A stretch of DNA of 10,268 bases from Angelakisella sp. (GCA_013316495.1 WSMP01000053.1:1-10268), one strand, 5' to 3'. Counted from the stretch's first letter, positions 1-5,729 are shown. The notes: generated by a model not told the origin, from the letters alone. Program-made: numbers and translations.

Positions 1-1
1 G

Positions 2-322
2 GTGGGGAAGACCACCTTCACCGCCGGCCTTGCCAGGGGGCTGGGCAGCACCGCCTGGGTCTCCAGCCCCACCTTCGCCCTGGTCCATCAGTACCAGGGT
101 AAAATCCCCCTCTGCCATTTCGATCTGTTCCGCATCACCTCCCTGGAGGACCTCTACTCCACCGGCTTCTTCGATTACCTGGAGAGCGGGGCTGTTTTGG
201 CGGTGGAGTGGAGCGAAAACCTGGAGGCGGTCCTTCCGGAGCCCCATATCACCATTGAGATCGCCATGGGGGAGGGGGAGCAGCGGACCATCACCGTGAC
301 AGGAGATGAACGATTCCTATGA
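2..322 (+). CDS. tsaE: tRNA threonylcarbamoyladenosine biosynthesis ATPase TsaE (5' truncated by window edge)
   Basis: TsaE is the small P-loop ATPase that works with TsaB and TsaD to make t6A37 on ANN-decoding tRNAs in the cytoplasm. The visible 106 residues open in the middle of the Walker A loop (VGKTT), so roughly the first 40 residues of a usual ~150-residue protein lie outside the window; the GTG at position 2 is an internal valine, not a start. Family landmarks follow: SPTFALVHQY (around residues 22-31), HFDLFRI (39-45) and EWSE (69-72). Its TGA overlaps the ATG of tsaB in an ATGA arrangement, the usual translationally coupled tsaE-tsaB pair. Assignment is secure; only the start is unknown. 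Confidence 0.95.
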   Translation: MGKTTFTAGLARGLGSTAWVSSPTFALVHQYQGKIPLCHFDLFRITSLEDLYSTGFFDYLESGAVLAVEWSENLEAVLPEPHITIEIAMGEGEQRTITVTGDERFL

Positions 323-1041
323 GATACCTTGTTTTGGAGGCCTCCGCTGCCGCCGCCTCCTGCGCCCTGCTGGAAAACCAAAAGGTACTGGGGGAGTTCT
401 TCGTCAACATCCCCCAAACCCACAGCCAGACCCTGCTGCCCATGGCCCAGGGGCTTTTGGATACCTGCGGCGTTCCCGCCGGTGCGGTGGATTTCTTCGC
501 CGTCACCCACGGGCCCGGCTCCTTCACCGGCCTGCGCATCGCCATGGCGGCAGTGAAGGGACTGGCTATGGCGGCGGAAAAGCCCTGTGTGGGGGTCTCC
601 ACCCTGGAGGCCCTGGCCCGGAACCTTGCCGGCTTTGCAGGCTCCGCCGCCGCCGTCATGGACGCCCGGTGCGGCCAGGTTTACGCCGGGCTGTTCTCCC
701 TGGAGGAGGGCGAGGTCCGCCGTTTGGCGGAGGATACCGCCCTTTCCATTCTGGAACTGGGGAAACTTCTGCCTGGGTTAAAAAAACCGGTTTTCCTGGT
801 TGGCGACGGCGCGGAGTTGTGCTATAATAAGCTGTTAGAGGAGCCCCCTCCTGGCCCGCCGCCGGAGGAGTGGCTGCGGCTGGCCCCGCCCCACCTGCGG
901 TACCAGCGGGCCGCCGCCGCCGGGGCCGCCGCCCTTGCCGCCTGGCTCCGGGGGGAGGAGATGGACGCCGGGGCGCTGGAGCCTGTCTATCTGCGCCTGC
1001 CCCAGGCGGAGCGGGAGCTTTTAAAGCGTCAGGGGAAGTGA
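319..1041 (+). CDS. tsaB: tRNA threonylcarbamoyladenosine biosynthesis protein TsaB
   Basis: TsaB is the non-catalytic partner of TsaD in t6A formation and holds the TsaD/TsaE complex together. The 240-residue product has the ASKHA-fold N-terminus and the family signature GPGSFTGLRI at residues 65-74, followed by MAAVKGLA. THSQTLLP (34-41) is also typical. The usual N-terminal DTS is replaced by EAS (7-9), which is tolerated because TsaB does not bind the nucleotide catalytically. The start ATG overlaps the tsaE stop, so translation is probably coupled. The C-terminal third is rich in Ala/Pro/Gly, as expected of a divergent TsaB tail in GC-rich DNA. The usual neighbours rimI and tsaD do not follow; a membrane protein starts 4 bp downstream. 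Confidence 0.95.
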   Translation: MRYLVLEASAAAASCALLENQKVLGEFFVNIPQTHSQTLLPMAQGLLDTCGVPAGAVDFFAVTHGPGSFTGLRIAMAAVKGLAMAAEKPCVGVSTLEALARNLAGFAGSAAAVMDARCGQVYAGLFSLEEGEVRRLAEDTALSILELGKLLPGLKKPVFLVGDGAELCYNKLLEEPPPGPPPEEWLRLAPPHLRYQRAAAAGAAALAAWLRGEEMDAGALEPVYLRLPQAERELLKRQGK

Positions 1042-1045
1042 AGCC

Positions 1046-1597
1046 ATGCCAAAGCTGGTCCAAAACTTAGCCATCGCCTTCCTTGGGGCCTCGGCGGTGT
1101 GCGTCCTGCTCCTCTGCCTTCTGGGCGGGGGGATATGGCTGGCCCTCGCCCTCCTTTTTGGGACGGCGGGCTATCACCTGGAGGTCCGGCTGCTGGTGGG
1201 CCGCGCCTACGACCATTGGATGGGGAACCGGGCGGACCTGAACCAGCGGTGGTACCAGCCCCGGCCCTGGGAAGGGAAGCTGTACCGCGCCCTTCGGGTA
1301 AAGTCCTGGAAGGATCACATGCCCACCTTCTACCCCGATGAGTTTTCCCCGGAAAAGCACACCTGGGAGGAAATTGCCCAGACCATGTGCCAATCCGAGC
1401 TGGTCCACGAGACCAACATTCTGATGAGCTTCCTGCCCCTTGCCGCCGCCATCCCTTTTGGGGCCTTCTGGGTCTTTTTCCTCACCTCCCTGGGGGGCGC
1501 CCTCTTCGATCTGTCCCTGGTGATTCTCCAGCGGTACAACCGCCCCCGCGTCCTCCGCCTGGCCCAAAGGCGGAGCCCCCGCAGGGTGAAGGGATAG
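1046..1597 (+). CDS. small membrane protein, CrtO-like (glycosyl-4,4'-diaponeurosporenoate acyltransferase type)
   Basis: This is a 183-residue protein with two hydrophobic segments near the N-terminus (about 7-25 and 28-44) and a hydrophobic stretch at about 127-160. Three conserved-looking blocks resemble the CrtO acyltransferase family of staphyloxanthin synthesis: KSWKDHMPTFYPDEF (86-100), SELVHETN (117-124) and QRYNRPRVLRL (162-172). I recognise the WKD..P and QRYNRPR pattern from memory, without a search. Many non-pigmented Firmicutes carry members of this family with unknown substrate, and no carotenoid genes are in view, so a role in acylating a cell-surface or lipid glycoside is only a guess. 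The gene starts 4 bp after tsaB with GGGGAAG upstream inside the tsaB end, and is probably co-transcribed with tsaEB. Confidence 0.7.
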   Translation: MPKLVQNLAIAFLGASAVCVLLLCLLGGGIWLALALLFGTAGYHLEVRLLVGRAYDHWMGNRADLNQRWYQPRPWEGKLYRALRVKSWKDHMPTFYPDEFSPEKHTWEEIAQTMCQSELVHETNILMSFLPLAAAIPFGAFWVFFLTSLGGALFDLSLVILQRYNRPRVLRLAQRRSPRRVKG

Positions 1598-1657
1598 GGA
1601 TCTGCCCCTGGAAGGGGAAGTACGAAATCCGCCGGGAAATTGAAAGGAGCCTCCACT

Positions 1658-2122
1658 ATGAAAGTTGCCATTTCCTGTGACCACGCCGCCTTCCGCCTGA
1701 AGGAGGCTATCCGCGCCCACCTGGAGGAGCGGGGCATCCCCTACCACGATTTCGGCATCTATGCCGCCGGGGAAAAACGGGACTACCCCTACGCCTCCCT
1801 TTACGCCTGCCAGGCGGTCCAGTCCGGGGACTGTGATTTTGCCATTGTGATGTGCGGCACCGGCGTGGGGGTCAGCATGGCCGCCAACAAAATGGCGGGC
1901 ATCCGTGCCGCCTGCTGCTCCGATTATTTCAGCGCCAAGTATACCCGTGCCCACAACGACGCCAACGTCCTGTGCATGGGGGAACGAGTGGTGGGGGAAG
2001 GCCTTGCCATAGAGCTGGCGGATGTTTTTCTTTCCACCCCCTTTGAGGGCGGCCGCCACGCCCGCCGGGTGGGCCAGATTGCCGATTTGGAGCGGGGCGA
2101 GCTGGCGCCGGAGACAAAATAG
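1658..2122 (+). CDS. rpiB: Ribose-5-phosphate isomerase B (RpiB/LacAB family)
   Basis: RpiB interconverts ribose 5-phosphate and ribulose 5-phosphate in the non-oxidative pentose phosphate pathway. The 154-residue length fits the family. Key residues align with E. coli RpiB numbering: Asp8-His9 (SCDHAAF), Cys66 as catalytic base in MCGTGVGVS (65-73), Thr68, His99-Asn100 in RAHNDANV, Arg110, and phosphate-binding His134 and Arg137. I chose the ATG at 1658 because AAAGGAG (1643-1649) lies 8 bp upstream and the protein begins with the family's usual MKVAI; an in-frame TTG at 1640 would add six residues without a ribosome site. Production of PRPP precursor upstream of upp is a sensible pairing. 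Some family members act on allose 6-phosphate, but the sequence favours RpiB. Confidence 0.95.
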   Translation: MKVAISCDHAAFRLKEAIRAHLEERGIPYHDFGIYAAGEKRDYPYASLYACQAVQSGDCDFAIVMCGTGVGVSMAANKMAGIRAACCSDYFSAKYTRAHNDANVLCMGERVVGEGLAIELADVFLSTPFEGGRHARRVGQIADLERGELAPETK

Positions 2123-2130
2123 GTATCGTT

Positions 2131-2163
2131 AGGGGCATTGCTGCTTTTGGCAATGCCCTTTTC
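2131..2163 (+). terminator. hairpin terminator or attenuator between rpiB and upp
   Basis: GGGCATTGC (2133-2141) pairs perfectly with GCAATGCCC (2150-2158) around an 8-nt loop. G2132/T2159 and A2131/T2160 can extend the stem, and a short T run (2159-2162) follows. It lies 10 bp after the rpiB stop and ends about 33 bp before the upp start. The T run is short, so termination may be partial. I see no clear promoter in the remaining space before upp, so partial read-through into upp is plausible. Confidence 0.7.
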
Positions 2164-2195
2164 AGAGGTTTTTAAAGAGACGGAGGTAAAACACT

Positions 2196-2828
2196 ATGCC
2201 CATCAAGCCTTTTATTATGGATCATCCCCTCATCCAGCACAAGCTCACCTGGCTGCGGGACAAAAACACCGGGGCCAAGGAGTTCCGGGAGCTGGTCAAC
2301 GAGATTGCCACCCTCATGTGCTACGAGGCCACCCGGAACCTCCCCCTGGAGGATGTGGAGATTGAGACCCCCATGGGCCCTGCGGTCACCAAGGTCATCA
2401 GCGGCCGGAAGCTGGCCTTTGTGCCTATCCTCCGGGCCGGGATGGGAATGCTGGACGGGGTGCTGGCCCTTATCCCCGCCGCCAAGGTGGGGCACATCGG
2501 CCTTTACCGGGACGAGGAGACCGCCACCCCGGTGGAGTACTACTGCAAGCTCCCCGCCGATATTGCCGAGCGGGATGTTATCATCCTGGACCCTATGCTG
2601 GCTACCGGTGGTTCCGCCATTGATGCCATCACCCAAATCAAGGCCAGGGGCTGCCGGAGCATCAAATTTATGTGCATCATCGCCGCCCCGGAGGGTCTGG
2701 AGGCCCTGGGGGAGGCCCATCCTGACGTGCATATCTACTGCGCCTCTTTGGATAAATGCCTCAACGATAAGAAGTACATCCTCCCCGGCCTGGGGGACGC
2801 GGGGGACCGCATCTACGGGACCAAGTAA
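2196..2828 (+). CDS. upp: Uracil phosphoribosyltransferase
   Basis: Upp salvages uracil by joining it to PRPP to give UMP and pyrophosphate in the cytosol. The 210-residue product has the expected length. Visible landmarks are VPILRAGMGMLDG (77-89), the PRPP-binding loop LDPMLATGGSA (131-141) and the uracil-binding C-terminal block ILPGLGDAGDRIYGT (195-209). The ATG at 2196 is preceded by GGAGGT at 2182-2187 with 8 bp spacing, which fixes the start. The gene sits after rpiB on the same strand and is separated from it by a terminator-like hairpin, so expression may depend on read-through. A strong terminator follows, and the next gene is convergent. The assignment is secure. Confidence 0.98.
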   Translation: MPIKPFIMDHPLIQHKLTWLRDKNTGAKEFRELVNEIATLMCYEATRNLPLEDVEIETPMGPAVTKVISGRKLAFVPILRAGMGMLDGVLALIPAAKVGHIGLYRDEETATPVEYYCKLPADIAERDVIILDPMLATGGSAIDAITQIKARGCRSIKFMCIIAAPEGLEALGEAHPDVHIYCASLDKCLNDKKYILPGLGDAGDRIYGTK

Positions 2829-2835
2829 GTAAAGC

Positions 2836-2873
2836 AAAAAGGGACAGGCTCTAGGGGAGCTTGTCCTTTTTTC
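2836..2873. terminator. bidirectional terminator between upp and spoVAE
   Basis: GGACAGGCTC (2842-2851) pairs with GAGCTTGTCC (2857-2866) with one G-U pair and a 5-nt loop. It is flanked by an A run (2836-2840) and a T run (2867-2872) that extend the stem. The A/T flanks give a U tract on both strands, so it can end upp mRNA from the left and the spoVA mRNA from the right. Confidence 0.9.
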
Positions 2874-2888
2874 TGCGAAGGGGGAAAG

Positions 2889-3257
2889 TCAGGATTTATC
2901 CCCGGAGCGGAAGAGGAGGGCGGCGATGAGGCCGAAAAAGATAGCGGCGGCGATACCCGCGGCGGCAGCGGTAAAGCCCCCGGTGAGGGCGCCCAGCAGC
3001 CCCTTTTCCCCCAGGGCCTCCCGCGTGCCCTTGGCCAGCAGCGCTCCAAAGCCGCTGAGGGGGACGGTGGCCCCAGCCCCGGCAAAATCAATAATCGGCT
3101 GGTATATCCCCAGTCCCCCCAGAATCACCCCGGCCACCACATAGGCCACCAGAATGCGGGCGGGGGTGAGCTTGGTATAATCAATGAAGACCTGCCCCAG
3201 GGCGCAGAAGGCGCCCCCCACAGCAAAGGCCTTGAGGTATGGCAGAAGCATTTCCAT
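2889..3257 (-). CDS. spoVAE: Stage V sporulation protein AE (SpoVAE/SpoVAEB)
   Basis: This is a 122-residue, very hydrophobic protein of the SpoVAC/SpoVAE family, part of the channel that moves Ca-dipicolinate across the inner forespore membrane. Membrane segments are visible at about 6-26, 34-52, 60-72 and 88-116. The conserved block FAGAGATVPLSGFG (58-71) is characteristic and matches the equivalent block in SpoVAC encoded upstream. The start ATG at 3257 has AAAGGAGGT at 3266-3274, 8 bp away. It is the last gene of the minus-strand spoVAC-AD-AE set. Unusually, 222 bp separate it from spoVAD, where tight packing is normal. Length is close to the Bacillus protein (about 116). Gene naming (AE versus AEB) varies between species. 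Confidence 0.93.
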   Translation of the reverse strand: MEMLLPYLKAFAVGGAFCALGQVFIDYTKLTPARILVAYVVAGVILGGLGIYQPIIDFAGAGATVPLSGFGALLAKGTREALGEKGLLGALTGGFTAAAAGIAAAIFFGLIAALLFRSGDKS

Positions 3258-3479
3258 ATAAAATGACCTCCTTTGTTTCGTGAATTCTGCGGTCCTTTCC
3301 CTTCAACCTCCCCCCGGAGAACGGAGTAAGGCCTATCTCCGGGTATTGCCTTGCCCCTGTAAAAGAGCTTTAGCCAGTGCCTGGAGCCTTATATTTTGCA
3401 CCCTTATCTTGATAGCTTTGGCCGCTTTTCTTTTTGCTTCTTTTTCTTTTTTCGTGAAAAGAAAAAGAAGGCATTCCTC
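3258..3479 (-). other. 222-bp gap inside the spoVA operon with two inverted repeats
   Basis: No convincing gene lies here. It contains an 8-bp inverted repeat, CCCGGAGA (3313-3320) with TCTCCGGG (3336-3343), and a perfect 14-bp AT-rich inverted repeat (3437-3450 with 3457-3470). The right end holds the spoVAE ribosome site. I see no clear sigma-G or sigma-A promoter for spoVAE. The region may be an insertion, or an RNA processing or partial termination site that lowers spoVAE output. An open frame on the plus strand here ends inside spoVAD and is not believed. Confidence 0.6.
3437..3470. repeat. perfect 14-bp AT-rich inverted repeat
   Basis: CTTCTTTTTCTTTT (3437-3450) and AAAAGAAAAAGAAG (3457-3470) are exact complements around TTCGTG. 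The arms are purine or pyrimidine only. No G/C-rich stem base or following U tract is present on the minus strand, so it is not a standard terminator for spoVAD, although it lies 10 bp beyond the spoVAD stop. I have a vague memory of similar elements between genes in related Clostridia, which would make it an interspersed repeat. Confidence 0.75.
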
Positions 3480-4499
3480 TTACCGCATTCCTGGCTCTTT
3501 GGAGAGCCACACCAGGTGGGCGATGCCGGGGATGGATTCCCCCTGTTGGACGGCGGTGGTGGACATAAGGGCGCCGGTGGCCATAAAGAGGAGGTTCATA
3601 ATCTCCCCCCGCTGGAGGGCGGGGAGGAGGTAAGCGCAAAGGACCGAGGCGGAACAGCCGCAGCCGGATCCCCCCGCCTCCACCTGCTGGCGCTCCCGGT
3701 CGTAAATCATCAGGCCGCAGTCGTTCTGGCGGCCCTCCAGGGGGCACCCCTCCTTCTCCATCACCTCCCGGAGCAGCTCGCTCCCCACCTGTCCCAGGTC
3801 CCCGGTGGCGATAAGGTCAAAGTCGGCGGGTTTCATGCCGCTGTCCTTAAAGAACCGCCGGAGGGTATCCGCCGCCGCGGGGGCCATAGCCGCCCCCATG
3901 TTGTTGGCGTCGGTAATGCCCATATCGGTGATGGTGCCGATGGTCACCGCCCGGACATAGGGCGGGGCGGCCTTCCTCCCCAGGATGGCGGCTCCGGATC
4001 CGGTAACGGTCCACTGGGAGGTGGGGGTGCGCTGGCCGCCGTACTCCAGGGGGAAGCGAAACTGCCGCTCCGCCGAGCAGAAGTGGGAGGAGGTGATGGC
4101 GGCGGCCCGCTCCCCAAACCCCCCTTCGATGAACAGGGCGGCCAGGGCCAGGGATTCCGCCATGGTGGAGCAGGCCCCGTACAGCCCGATGAAGGGGACG
4201 CCCAGCTCCCGCAGGCCGTAGGTGGAGCTGGTGCACTGGTTCAGCAGGTCCCCGGCAAAAATCACCTGGAGGTCCTTGGGGGAAAGCTCCCCCTTTTCCA
4301 ACGCGATGCGGATGGCCTCCTTCTGGAGGCGGCACTCCGCCTTCTCCCAGGTCTCCTCCCCCAGGGTGCTGTCCTCCCACAATCGGTCAAAGGCGGCGGC
4401 CAGGGGGCCTTCGCTCTCCTTCTTGGAACCCACCGCCCCATAGGAGATCACCGAAGGGGCGGTATCCAAAAACAGGGTATTTCCTTTCCGTGTTGCCAT
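3480..4499 (-). CDS. spoVAD: Stage V sporulation protein AD (dipicolinate-binding SpoVAD)
   Basis: SpoVAD is the peripheral, thiolase-fold protein of the spore inner membrane that binds dipicolinic acid and hands it to the SpoVA channel. The 339-residue product matches the Bacillus length (338). Recognisable blocks are DLLNQCTSSTYGLRELGVPF (84-103), GACSTMAESLALAA (108-121) around the thiolase-like Cys110, SSHFCSAERQFRFPLEYGGQ (137-156), and the C-terminal GESIPGIAHLV (320-330). Start ATG at 4499 has GGGGAGGG about 7 bp upstream. It follows spoVAC by 13 bp on the same strand, so both share one mRNA. Expression in the forespore under sigma-G is expected from the family and supported by a candidate promoter before spoVAC. 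Confidence 0.97.
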   Translation of the reverse strand: MATRKGNTLFLDTAPSVISYGAVGSKKESEGPLAAAFDRLWEDSTLGEETWEKAECRLQKEAIRIALEKGELSPKDLQVIFAGDLLNQCTSSTYGLRELGVPFIGLYGACSTMAESLALAALFIEGGFGERAAAITSSHFCSAERQFRFPLEYGGQRTPTSQWTVTGSGAAILGRKAAPPYVRAVTIGTITDMGITDANNMGAAMAPAAADTLRRFFKDSGMKPADFDLIATGDLGQVGSELLREVMEKEGCPLEGRQNDCGLMIYDRERQQVEAGGSGCGCSASVLCAYLLPALQRGEIMNLLFMATGALMSTTAVQQGESIPGIAHLVWLSKEPGMR

Positions 4500-4512
4500 T
4501 CTTCTCCCTCCC

Positions 4513-4956
4513 CTAAAATGCGCCCATAAAGAACAGAATCAGGCCATAGACCACCGCCGCGGTGATGCCGTAGACAATCACCGGCCCGGCGATAATAAAC
4601 ATCTTGGCCCCCAGGCCCAGAACGAAGCCTTCGCTTTTAAACTCCATAGCGGGGCTGACCACCGCGTTGGCAAAGCCGGTGATGGGCACCAGAGTCCCCG
4701 CGCCCCCAAACTTGGCGATGTTGTCGTACACCTTCATCCCGGTAAGGAGGGCGGAAAGAAAGACCAGGGACACCGAGGCCCAGGTGGAGGCCTCGTCCTT
4801 TGGCAGGCCCTGGCTGCGGTAAAATTCCATCAGCCCCTGGCCCAGGGTGCAAATAAGCCCCCCAATCAGGAAGGCCAGGGGGATATTTCGCCAGCTTTTG
4901 GTGTTGGGGCTGGCCTCTTTGGTCATGCGGTCGTAGTCCTTTGGCGTAAGTGACAA
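4513..4956 (-). CDS. spoVAC: Stage V sporulation protein AC (SpoVAC)
   Basis: SpoVAC is a membrane protein of the forespore Ca-dipicolinate channel; the Bacillus protein behaves as a mechanosensitive channel during germination. The 147 residues show a polar N-terminus (1-24), then hydrophobic segments at about 25-44, 60-76, 84-104 and 112-143. The signature FGGAGTLVPITGFANAV (83-99) and EFKSEG (105-110) are clear. The start is uncertain: the reading begins with TTG at 4956, which keeps the conserved N-terminal LTPKDYDRMTKEASPN block, but its ribosome site (AAGGGA) is weak. An ATG ten codons in (Met11) has AAAGGA upstream. I prefer TTG for family agreement. It heads the operon, and no spoVAA or spoVAB is present, as is usual in Clostridia. 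Confidence 0.93.
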   Translation of the reverse strand: MSLTPKDYDRMTKEASPNTKSWRNIPLAFLIGGLICTLGQGLMEFYRSQGLPKDEASTWASVSLVFLSALLTGMKVYDNIAKFGGAGTLVPITGFANAVVSPAMEFKSEGFVLGLGAKMFIIAGPVIVYGITAAVVYGLILFFMGAF

Positions 4957-4989
4957 GCTGTTCCCATCCCTTCTCGGTGATTTTGGGGT

Positions 4990-5019
4990 TATTATACACC
5001 GGCCCTCCAGCGGTTATAC
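4990..5019 (-). promoter_or_regulatory. candidate sigma-G promoter for the spoVAC-AD-AE operon
   Basis: On the minus strand GTATA (5019-5015) fits the sigma-G -35 pattern gHATR. After 18 bp, TATAATA (4996-4990) fits the -10 pattern CATnHTA at six of seven positions. It would start the mRNA near 4983, about 27 bases before the spoVAC start. The -10 box also contains a perfect sigma-A TATAAT, but no TTGACA-like -35 accompanies it. Forespore expression is what this operon needs. Confidence 0.55.
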
Positions 5020-5050
5020 CTGCCGTATTTTTTGTGGTGTTGATTTCCTC

Positions 5051-5101
5051 TTTCCACCGTTTCCACAGAGTTTTCAACACCCCCTGTGGAAAAGGTGGAA
5101 A
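5051..5101. repeat. 18-bp inverted repeat with DnaA-box-like sites upstream of spoVAC
   Basis: Bases 5051-5068 and 5084-5101 are complementary at 17 of 18 positions around a 15-nt loop. The arms contain TTTTCCACA (minus strand, 5093-5085), one mismatch from the DnaA box TTATCCACA, and GTTTCCACA (5059-5067), two mismatches away. The loop has TTTTCAACA (5071-5079). It lies in the divergent region between spoVAC and the plus-strand small genes. Function is unproven: it could be a DnaA or other regulator site, or an RNA hairpin. Confidence 0.6.
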
Positions 5102-5191
5102 AGTCCCCTCCGCACCCATTTTTGCCCTTTGCATATGCTGGTAGTGGGACGGTCGCCGCCGTCTACATAGGAGGGAACGAGGTGAAGGGAG

Positions 5192-5362
5192 ATGGGCTGC
5201 TGCAAGGGACCCCGGAAAAAGGGGCCGCCGCCGCTTTTTTCGCTGATTTGCGCCGCCTTTGGCCTGGGGGTGTTTTTGGCCCTTCTTTGCTCCCTCAAGC
5301 TGGTCCTGGCTCTGGCCGCCGTCTTCCTGGTGGTGCTGGGTATCCTGGCGGCGGAATGCTAA
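5192..5362 (+). CDS. 56-residue small hydrophobic membrane protein, function unknown
   Basis: This short gene encodes a basic, Cys-containing head (MGCCKGPRKKGPPP, residues 1-14) and then an almost unbroken hydrophobic stretch (15-54), enough for one long or two short membrane helices. The ending AAEC leaves a Cys at the very C-terminus. The ATG is preceded by GAGGTGA (5179-5185), which matches the anti-Shine-Dalgarno over seven bases with 6 bp spacing. Positive charges before the helix suggest a cytoplasmic N-terminus. It lies upstream of spoVM on the same strand. A palindromic repeat begins directly after the stop codon. I do not recognise a family with certainty. A longer open frame on the same strand overlaps it but has composition typical of a shadow and runs through the repeat. 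Confidence 0.65.
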   Translation: MGCCKGPRKKGPPPLFSLICAAFGLGVFLALLCSLKLVLALAAVFLVVLGILAAEC

Positions 5363-5525
5363 GAGCCTATTCAAAATCTCTCCGCACACCGCCTGAACGG
5401 GTCTTTTTCCGTCCTGCTGCGTTAAAAAATCTTGTAATACACCAAGTATTCCTGCGATTTTTTGCCTTGCAGGGCGAAAAAAATCCCCGTCCATTCGGCG
5501 CACTTGGAGATCTTAAATAGGCTCT
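5362..5525. repeat. ~162-bp imperfect palindrome (MITE-like interspersed element)
   Basis: The two 81-bp halves (5363-5443 and 5444-5524) are imperfect inverted copies. The outermost AGAGCCTATT (5362-5371) is matched exactly by AATAGGCTCT (5516-5525). Inner matches include ATCTC with GAGAT, ACGGG with CCCGT, and AAAAAATC with GATTTTTT, so roughly two thirds to three quarters of positions pair. No transposase is present and I see no clear target-site duplication. It sits exactly between the stop of the 56-codon gene and the spoVM leader. Transcribed, it would form a long hairpin. The size, termini and lack of coding capacity suggest a non-autonomous mobile element or a REP/BIME-like repeat. 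Confidence 0.75.
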
Positions 5526-5567
5526 GAGGCTTCGCCCCCAATTTTAAGACAGGGATGGTGACAGTGG

Positions 5568-5654
5568 ATGAAGGTTGTTGTGGTAAAAAGCCCCCGCTTT
5601 TTGGCAGGGCTCCTCCGGTTCCTCTTTAAAATCCGCAAGGAGGAGCAGGAGTAG
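5568..5654 (+). CDS. spoVM: Stage V sporulation protein SpoVM (28-residue membrane-curvature peptide)
   Basis: SpoVM is the tiny amphipathic helix made in the mother cell that recognises the convex outer forespore membrane and anchors the SpoIVA coat platform; it also inhibits FtsH. The 28-codon frame starts MKVVVVKSPRFLAGLLR. Compared with the 26-residue B. subtilis SpoVM it keeps Lys2, Lys7, the key Pro9, Phe11, Leu12, Gly14 and Arg17 at the same positions and ends in a charged RKEEQE tail. The start ATG has GGTGA (5557-5561) 6 bp upstream, and a strong terminator follows 1 bp after the stop. The gene is easily missed because of its size. It lies next to the spoVA operon but on the opposite strand. 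Mother-cell (sigma-E) expression is expected from the family; I see no clear sigma-E promoter. Confidence 0.88.
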   Translation: MKVVVVKSPRFLAGLLRFLFKIRKEEQE

Positions 5655-5655
5655 G

Positions 5656-5694
5656 AAAAACCCTTCCCCGACCAGGTCGGGGAAGGGTTTTTTT
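5656..5694. terminator. strong bidirectional terminator between spoVM and gntP
   Basis: CCCTTCCCCGA (5661-5671) pairs perfectly with TCGGGGAAGGG (5677-5687) around a 5-nt loop. Five A residues precede the stem (5656-5660) and seven T residues follow it (5688-5694). It ends spoVM mRNA from the left and, read on the minus strand, lies about 36 bp after the gntP stop and ends the sugar-acid operon. Confidence 0.95.
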
Positions 5695-5729
5695 GCGGCG
5701 TTTCCGGAGAAGAAAGACGCAGTTGCGCT

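Noticed and set aside
1067..2059. 330-codon minus-strand open frame opposite the CrtO-like gene and rpiB
   Set aside because: Gly/His/Pro-rich shadow; rpiB and the CrtO-like gene on the plus strand explain the DNA.
3280..3633. Plus-strand frame with an apparent membrane helix in the spoVAD-spoVAE gap
   Set aside because: The hydrophobic stretch comes from the T-rich hairpin; the frame then overlaps the end of spoVAD in antisense and has no good ribosome site.
3396..4529. Long plus-strand open frame opposite spoVAD
   Set aside because: Low-complexity Gly/His/Leu-rich composition and no ribosome site; spoVAD on the other strand is unambiguous.
5086..5520. Plus-strand open frame of 144 codons overlapping the 56-codon gene
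   Set aside because: It starts inside a palindrome, reads an Ala/Gly/Pro-rich alternative frame and ends within the interspersed repeat; the 56-codon frame has the better ribosome site and a coherent membrane-protein composition.
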